Below are positions 59,314 to 64,000 of a DNA stretch of 64,000 nucleotides, one piece after another (the first letter of the stretch is position 1; every line of letters starts with the position of its first letter). Source of the stretch: Tetracentron sinense. Taxonomy: Eukaryota; Streptophyta; Magnoliopsida; Trochodendrales; Trochodendraceae. Position numbers and translations under genes: made by a program. Location: NCBI GenBank assembly GCA_015143295.1, contig CM026555.1, positions 124,001 to 188,000 on the forward strand. Reading direction: 5' to 3'. Below the pieces are notes generated by a model that saw only the letters and a list, made by a program, of their open reading frames with translations, searched no databases and was not told where the DNA came from.

Positions 59314-59371
59314 ACCGATCGCTCGGTGCTAAAGACCGATCTATCGGTCTTTCGTGAACAGAGTTATAAAA
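59314..59371 (+). promoter_or_regulatory. Internal palindrome pair and TATA box before the extra ORF
   Basis: ACCGATCGCTCGGT (59314-59327) and ACCGATCTATCGGT (59335-59348) precede TATAAAA (59365-59371). The extra ORF starts 200 bases after it. The arrangement copies the LTR layout at smaller scale, which suggests an internal promoter. Confidence 0.5.
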
Positions 59372-59570
59372 CCCTCATTTCTATTTTTTTTGTTCACTTG
59401 TTCTCCGACCTCCAGAGCGATCCCTCGGTTCCTACTCCTCCAAATCCTCCATACGGTCATTCCTTTCTATTCTAAAGGTCTCCCAAGCATCTAAAAGGTA
59501 AGATTTGTGCATTTTCTTCGATTTAGATTGATTTTCTCGTCTAGGGCATCGTTTTCTTGCATTTTCTTCC

Positions 59571-60814
59571 ATGGCTTTCGTTTTGTCGTTAATCCTTTTT
59601 GCCTATCTCATGTCTGGCGTTCCCAAACGTTGGAGGTTGGTCCTCAACAACCAAGAGGATCCTCCTCAAGATGAGGAAAACCTAGAGCCATTTACTTTCA
59701 CTCCAATAGGGCATGGTATTTCCATTGGGGACAGGCCAACTCGTAGAATGATTGATTCTACTGCTGAGAATCGCCAAAAGGCTTTGGCTGATAAAACTGG
59801 TAAAAACAAGGGTAAAGCCTCATCTTCTCATGCCAGTCGATCATCTTCTTTCATTAATCCTTCGGCTGCTCAACTTTACCGTGAATATTTTAGCAAGAAG
59901 GCTATCATGGTTGAGCGAGGAATTCAAATTTCAGACTTTGATGATTATTACCTTCCTAAGCTCATTGCCGATCGTCAATGGGAAGGTATTCTCCATCTAT
60001 CATGTCCAGCTCCTATTCAGTTGGTTCAGGAATTTATTCCAATTTTTCTAATATCAACTTGAAAACTTGGTCTTTCAAAACTAGAGCTTTAGAAAAATCT
60101 GTGGTAATAAATCCTGATTTGATTGCTGCTATTCTTGGTTGTCCTCGAGTTCCAAATGCTTATTATCCTTATAGATATAAGACTGATGAGGATAAAGAAA
60201 CCATGGAACAAGTTGTTACCTTTCTAAGTGGCACTCCTTCAGTTTGGGTTGGTTCTCTCATTGAAGTGTCTAAACTCACTAGGGATGCAAGACTTGTAAA
60301 CCTAGTCATGAGTGCCAATATCTACCCAAAGGTTCATACTGCGGACCTTAGGGAAGAAAGAGCTCGTTTTCTATTCAGTCTTCTTCGTGGGCATGATATT
60401 GATCTTGCAGCACATTTTATCGATTTGATGATCCAAGCTCATCGATCTGACACTGTAGTTGGAGCCCTTCCTTTTGGATCTCTTATCACTAAACTTCTTG
60501 GTTTACAAGGGGTATTTGCACCTCCTGGTGCTCCTACTCGAGTACCGAAGGGTCCAATCAATAAAAAGACCCTATCTCAGAGTTTCTCACATGCCTCGGT
60601 TCGAGATACAGAGGAGGGAGCAGAAGTTGGTGCTGGGTCATCTCGTCCTCCTCCGACCACTATGGATGATCTTGGGAGGATGATGCGAGAGATGCAGATG
60701 GATCTCCGGACTCATATTTCATCATACGAGGAGTTTACTACAGAGGTTTGTGGTAGACTTGGATCTCTCGATGTGGCCGTGCTAGGAGTACAGAGAGATG
60801 TTCGAGATTTTTGA
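59571..60814 (+). pseudogene. Extra 3' ORF of the sirevirus (plant transposon protein domain, env-like position)
   Basis: ATG at 59571 begins with a hydrophobic stretch, FVLSLILFAYLMSGV, possibly a signal anchor. A polar region and a Ser/Lys stretch follow, then DFDDYYLPKLIADRQWEGIL. A one-base shift between about 60020 and 60050 moves the frame; the second part runs to 60814. It contains INPDLIAAILGCPRVPNAYY, MSANIYPKVH, ARFLFSLLRGHDIDLAAHFI and FGSLITKLLGLQGVF, the layout of the 'putative plant transposon protein' domain as I recall it. The C-terminus looks like a coiled coil (MRE/MQMDLRTHISSYEEF). Env-like genes occupy this place in some sireviruses, but an envelope function is not shown. 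Product broken by the frameshift. Confidence 0.72.
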
Positions 60815-61420
60815 GCTTACTATGAGTCACAGCTCACTTCTGATGATGAGCAGGAGTGATAGTTCGTGATAGGAGTTTATCTTAGTCGAGTAACAGTTTT
60901 TATTTGACATTTTGATGTATTTTGTTTTGGTTGTACTTAGTACAAACCTACTTGGATATTATTGACATGTTATGGATGTATACATTTGAATGATTTATGC
61001 TCATTATTTTCTATCTCATCTCATTTCAATGGTTTATGCATTCCTTTTCTAATCCACCTTTGGCATTTCGAGCCAAAAAGGGGGAGAATGTGTTGATAAG
61101 ATAATGTGTTGATAGTATTATTTGATTTTGGAATGCTAACCTGTTATGGATTGTGGAATTGTGAATGGTTGTGAATGGTTATACATATGTTCATTCTTAT
61201 CCTATATTTTATTTCCCATGCTTCACAGGTTTTTGATTTAGCATGTGCAGGCAAACAGGTTCTAAGTTTGGTAAATCATGACAAGTTAACATGTCAAAAG
61301 TCATGTAATTATTTTTGAGTCATGTAAAGGTCAATTTTCCATTTTTGAATCAATTGGGAAAATTTGAACCTAGTATATGAATTAGTCTTGTTTTGTCCCG
61401 GAATTGCCAAAGGGGGAGAT
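60815..61420 (+). other. 3' non-coding region with two polypurine tracts
   Basis: AAAAAGGGGGAGAA at 61075-61088 and AAAGGGGGAGA at 61409-61419; the second abuts the 3' LTR. More than one tract upstream of the 3' LTR is, as I recall, a sirevirus trait. Confidence 0.8.
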
Positions 61421-62648
61421 TGTAAATACCTAAATAGGTGTTGGCAAATTCCGTGATCATTAGATAGGTCAGTTGAGTCGAGTCGTCGAGTCATGTTTAA
61501 CTTGTCAGAAGAGAAGAGCTAAAGCTTAAAGAAGATTGAAGAAAGTGAAGGAAAAAGCTTATACTCCGGATCTAGACAGGTAATGGACTTAGAGACCCTA
61601 CCTAGGTTGGATTTGACTTAGATAACCCTAAAAATACCTAGGAGGATAGTTTTAAGCCTACCAAAGTTATTTGATCTTAGTTGAATCAAATAAAAATAAA
61701 ATGAAAATGGTTTTGGCAAAAATTCTGTCTCAACCAATCGCTCGGTATTGCGACCGATCGATCGGTGGCCTACCGAGCGATCGGTGGCTATCGACTGGAC
61801 CAAATTTTTGTATGGGGAAATTTTCCAGAGAGATGATTTATAACTGAGCGATCGGTCATTAGAACCGATCGATCCGTTTTGAACCGAGCGATCGGTAGTG
61901 AGCACCGATCGATCGGTCCCCGTAAAAAGAATTTTTCTTTTTCTGGATTCTTTTTTAAACCCTATATAAACAACTTTTGGGAGACCTAATTCGTGTCTTT
62001 GATATTTTTGAAAGAGTAGAGGTCTGAGAAACTCTTCTAGGGTTTTTCTTATTGCTTTTATTAGATCTTTGTTGATCCCTCCTCTTTCTTAGATCCTAGA
62101 GAATGCAAGTATAGATCTAAATCTTTGATCTTGCATTGTGTGATCTCAGACCTGTATGAGATCCCTCTAGGGTTTGAAATTTACTAAATTGATTCACAAC
62201 CCTACACCTTGTGTGTGTGTCCGGTGTTTGATCCGGAGCCTTCGTGGAAGGAGATCGATCGTGTGTGATCGTGGATTTGAAGTCGCTTGAAAAGATTTGG
62301 TCGGTGTGGAACTGAAGCTGCTAAGGCGGAGATCGAACCTACTGGTTCGTGGAAATAAAGAGTAAGAGTCTATACCTAGGAACGTTGTTTCTGTTTTGGT
62401 AAGGTCTTGTCTTGTACTTGATATCTTTTCATAGTGAAGTTTATTGCTGGACAAGGTCCCGTGGTTTTTTCCCGTTAGGGTTTTCCACGTAAAAATCTTC
62501 TGTGTTTGATTTGTGTGGATTGTCTGATTGTATTATTCATTGATTTCTAAACATATTAATTGAAAAATTAAAATTGGTTAGAAATTATTAGATAGACCTA
62601 TTTACCCCCCCTCTAGGTCTTAGAGATCATTGATCTGGATAAATTTCA
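61421..62648 (+). repeat. Sirevirus 3' LTR
   Basis: 1,228 bp, TGTAAATACC to AAATTTCA. Palindrome module 61733-61917, TATA box 61963-61970. Three bases longer than the 5' LTR because of a CTC duplication near 62080. Confidence 0.96.
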
Positions 62649-62653
62649 AATGA

Positions 62654-62850
62654 GATATAATTTCTTATCTGTACCACGCCTAGATTAAAAACATTTTGAA
62701 GTCTGTTTCCGTTCGTCAAAAGTATCTATAGGAAAACACATACTTATTCTTGTTTGGGGAATTAAAACAGATGGCTTGTATCGTTTCAATGTTTTCTAAT
62801 AAAACTTCTAATTCATTATATTGATGAGTGTTTTATGAATGTTAATTTTT
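62654..62850 (+). pseudogene. Continuation of the old Copia protease region
   Basis: Reads RYNFLSVPRL, then a stop, KHFEVCF and ... IKTDGLYRFNV, joining with the frame before the sirevirus insertion. Confidence 0.7.
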
Positions 62851-63079
62851 TTATTATGAGACATATGATTTAGACATATAAACCATAATAAGATGAAATA
62901 ATAAACAAAAACTTAAAGTTTTACGAATCTTGCATAATTAGTAATATTAGAAGAAACCTTTTTGGTAAAGGTGAAAGATCTAGCGAATTATTAGAAATAA
63001 TTCATTTAGTTAAGAATTATATTTCACCATTATGATGGTTCTCTAAGAATGACAAAAAGTAGAGATGCCTATTTTTTAG

Positions 63080-63855
63080 AAGACAATTTAGAACAAAATA
63101 AACCAAATAAAATAGTAGAAGTATTTGAAATTAGTATAACTAGAATACAATGGGAGATAAAGCCTTCTAGTTATTTAAAAGATCATTATACAATGATAAA
63201 TAAAGAAATATCAAATGATTCTATATAACTTTGATTATTGTATGTATATTTGGATTAGTGGGAGTCATTACATAGTAATATCTCTTTATGTAGATGACAT
63301 ACTAATAGCTGGAAATGATTTAAATTTGGGAATCAAAATTTCAAGAGATAAAACATGTAAAAAATTAGTGTATCTCAAAAACCATATTTAATAAATATTT
63401 TTTAACAAAGTTTATGCTCAATTGATAGGTAGCCTAATGTATGCAATGTTGTGTACTAAACCAGATCTTAGTTTTGCAGTATGTTTGATTGATAAATTTC
63501 ATAGTAATCTTGGATTAGCACACTAGATAGCTGCAAAATGTGCATTGAAATACATCAACCTTGAGTTATTTTCCAATAAGATGATTTGGAAGTTGTGGGA
63601 TTCTGCAATGTAGGTGCAGGAGATCCTAATGATAGAAAATCCACCTCAGGATATGTATTCTTGATTGTGGTTCGACCATTACTTGGTCAAGTAAAAGACA
63701 AGAATGTGTTGCTAGATATACTATAGAAACGGAATACATCGCTTGTAGGGCTACAACAAATGACGCAATATGGATATAGATATTCTTAAATGACTTAAGA
63801 ATTGATAAATTTATTCACATATATTGTGATAATGAGGCTTTGAGCATGGATTCCG
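63080..63855 (+). pseudogene. Old Copia RT and RNase H remnants
   Basis: ISLYVDDILIAGNDLN marks the RT active site near 63285-63325. QLIGSLMYAMLCTKPDLSF, DPNDRKSTSGYVF and YIETEYIA-type residues follow for RNase H, with CDNEALSM near 63830. Many stops and shifts; 5' RT and integrase are lost. From 62851 to 63079 only traces are visible. Confidence 0.75.
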
Positions 63856-64000
63856 ATTACTCACATTTTTGGCATGATTAAGTTATGTTTAAAGTCGCTA
63901 CTTATTGATTCGGTAGGGACAAGTCCTAGGTAACGGATAAAGTCTTAGTCTGCTTAGAGTTCTAGGTAAGAGGTTCTATTAAGCCCGAGGAAGGTATTAG
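63856..64000. other. Window end, unrecognised
   Basis: The Copia similarity stops near 63855 and different sequence follows. It may be another insertion, but too little is visible. Confidence 0.4.

Larger units (their letters stand above)
51524..62648 (+). mobile_element. Complete sirevirus-type Copia element, recent
   Basis: 11,125 bp, TSD AATGA at 51519-51523 and 62649-62653. LTRs 51524-52748 and 61421-62648 differ at about 15 bases and one 3-bp indel by my hand count (about 1.2%), so the insertion is young. Order: LTR, PBS, long gag, pol (protease, integrase, RT, RNase H), 1.4-kb spacer, extra ORF, polypurine tracts, LTR. Long gag with two knuckles and coiled coil, and the additional 3' ORF, fit the Sirevirus genus. 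The coding region has three nonsense codons and three frameshifts. Confidence 0.96.
47279..63855 (+). mobile_element. Old Copia element, split by a solo LTR and a sirevirus
   Basis: Possible 5' LTR 47279-47885, then gag, protease, and RT/RNase H remains after 62649. Interruptions: 49841-51268 and 51524-62648. Reading across the second insertion continues the protease frame (before: GGMNLVLTDVLYALGMM; after: RYNFLSVPRL), showing one original element. Integrase and the 3' LTR are missing or beyond recognition. Confidence 0.78.

Noticed and set aside
1..64000. tRNA or rRNA genes
   Set aside because: Scanning for T-loop and anticodon-arm patterns gave only primer-binding sites and chance matches; no rRNA sequence was recognised.

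Overview
The window is a piece of a flowering-plant nuclear genome, probably a dicot, though the species cannot be named from it. Only one ordinary host gene is visible: a three-exon NAC-domain transcription factor of the LOV1/ANAC035 type (38145-40095). Nearly everything else is transposable element, much of it nested. I resolved most insertions by finding both termini and the target-site duplication (TSD) by eye.

Layout. 1-1345: internally deleted sirevirus-type Copia remnant. 1420-2618: degraded Gypsy gag on the minus strand. 2685-15407: solo LTR (TSD CAAGG) split by a complete but defective Tekay/Del-type chromovirus (4517-14802, minus, TSD CAAAT). 16010-33019: second solo LTR (TSD TAAAA) split by a three-LTR recombinant Tekay element (16287-28738, minus, TSD GACCG) and by a third solo LTR (29824-32084, TSD TTACA). 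33025-38100: DNA-transposon and foldback debris, including a hAT element (36435-37229, TSD AGAGTGAG). 38145-40095: NAC gene. 40863-44975: MULE-like inverted-repeat element holding a gag-only Gypsy derivative and a solo LTR (TSD ATCCC). 45195-46381: foldback sequences and two Helitron-like copies, one inserted inverted into the other. 46600-47040: Copia remnant. 47279-63855: old Copia element split by a solo sirevirus-type LTR (49841-51268, TSD TGTTT) and by a young complete sirevirus (51524-62648, TSD AATGA).

How the parts work. The chromovirus encodes gag (capsid and CCHC knuckle), protease, reverse transcriptase, RNase H, integrase and a C-terminal chromodomain, all on the minus strand. Three copies share a 142-145 nt GT-AG interval between the CCHC knuckle and protease. 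Removing it joins the gag and pol frames exactly, and leaving it in ends gag, so it looks like a splice-controlled gag/pol switch. The sirevirus has gag, pol and an additional 3' ORF, all damaged by a few stops and frameshifts.

The most unusual signals are regulatory. The LTRs of the Gypsy and Copia elements share a module of clustered CGATCG-core palindromes around a 47-nt spacer that matches at 44 of 47 positions. The sirevirus carries a small copy of this palindrome pair just upstream of an internal TATA box ahead of its extra ORF. The Tekay-type LTRs also carry a conserved 39-codon acidic micro-ORF, which is recognisable even in a strongly diverged LTR.
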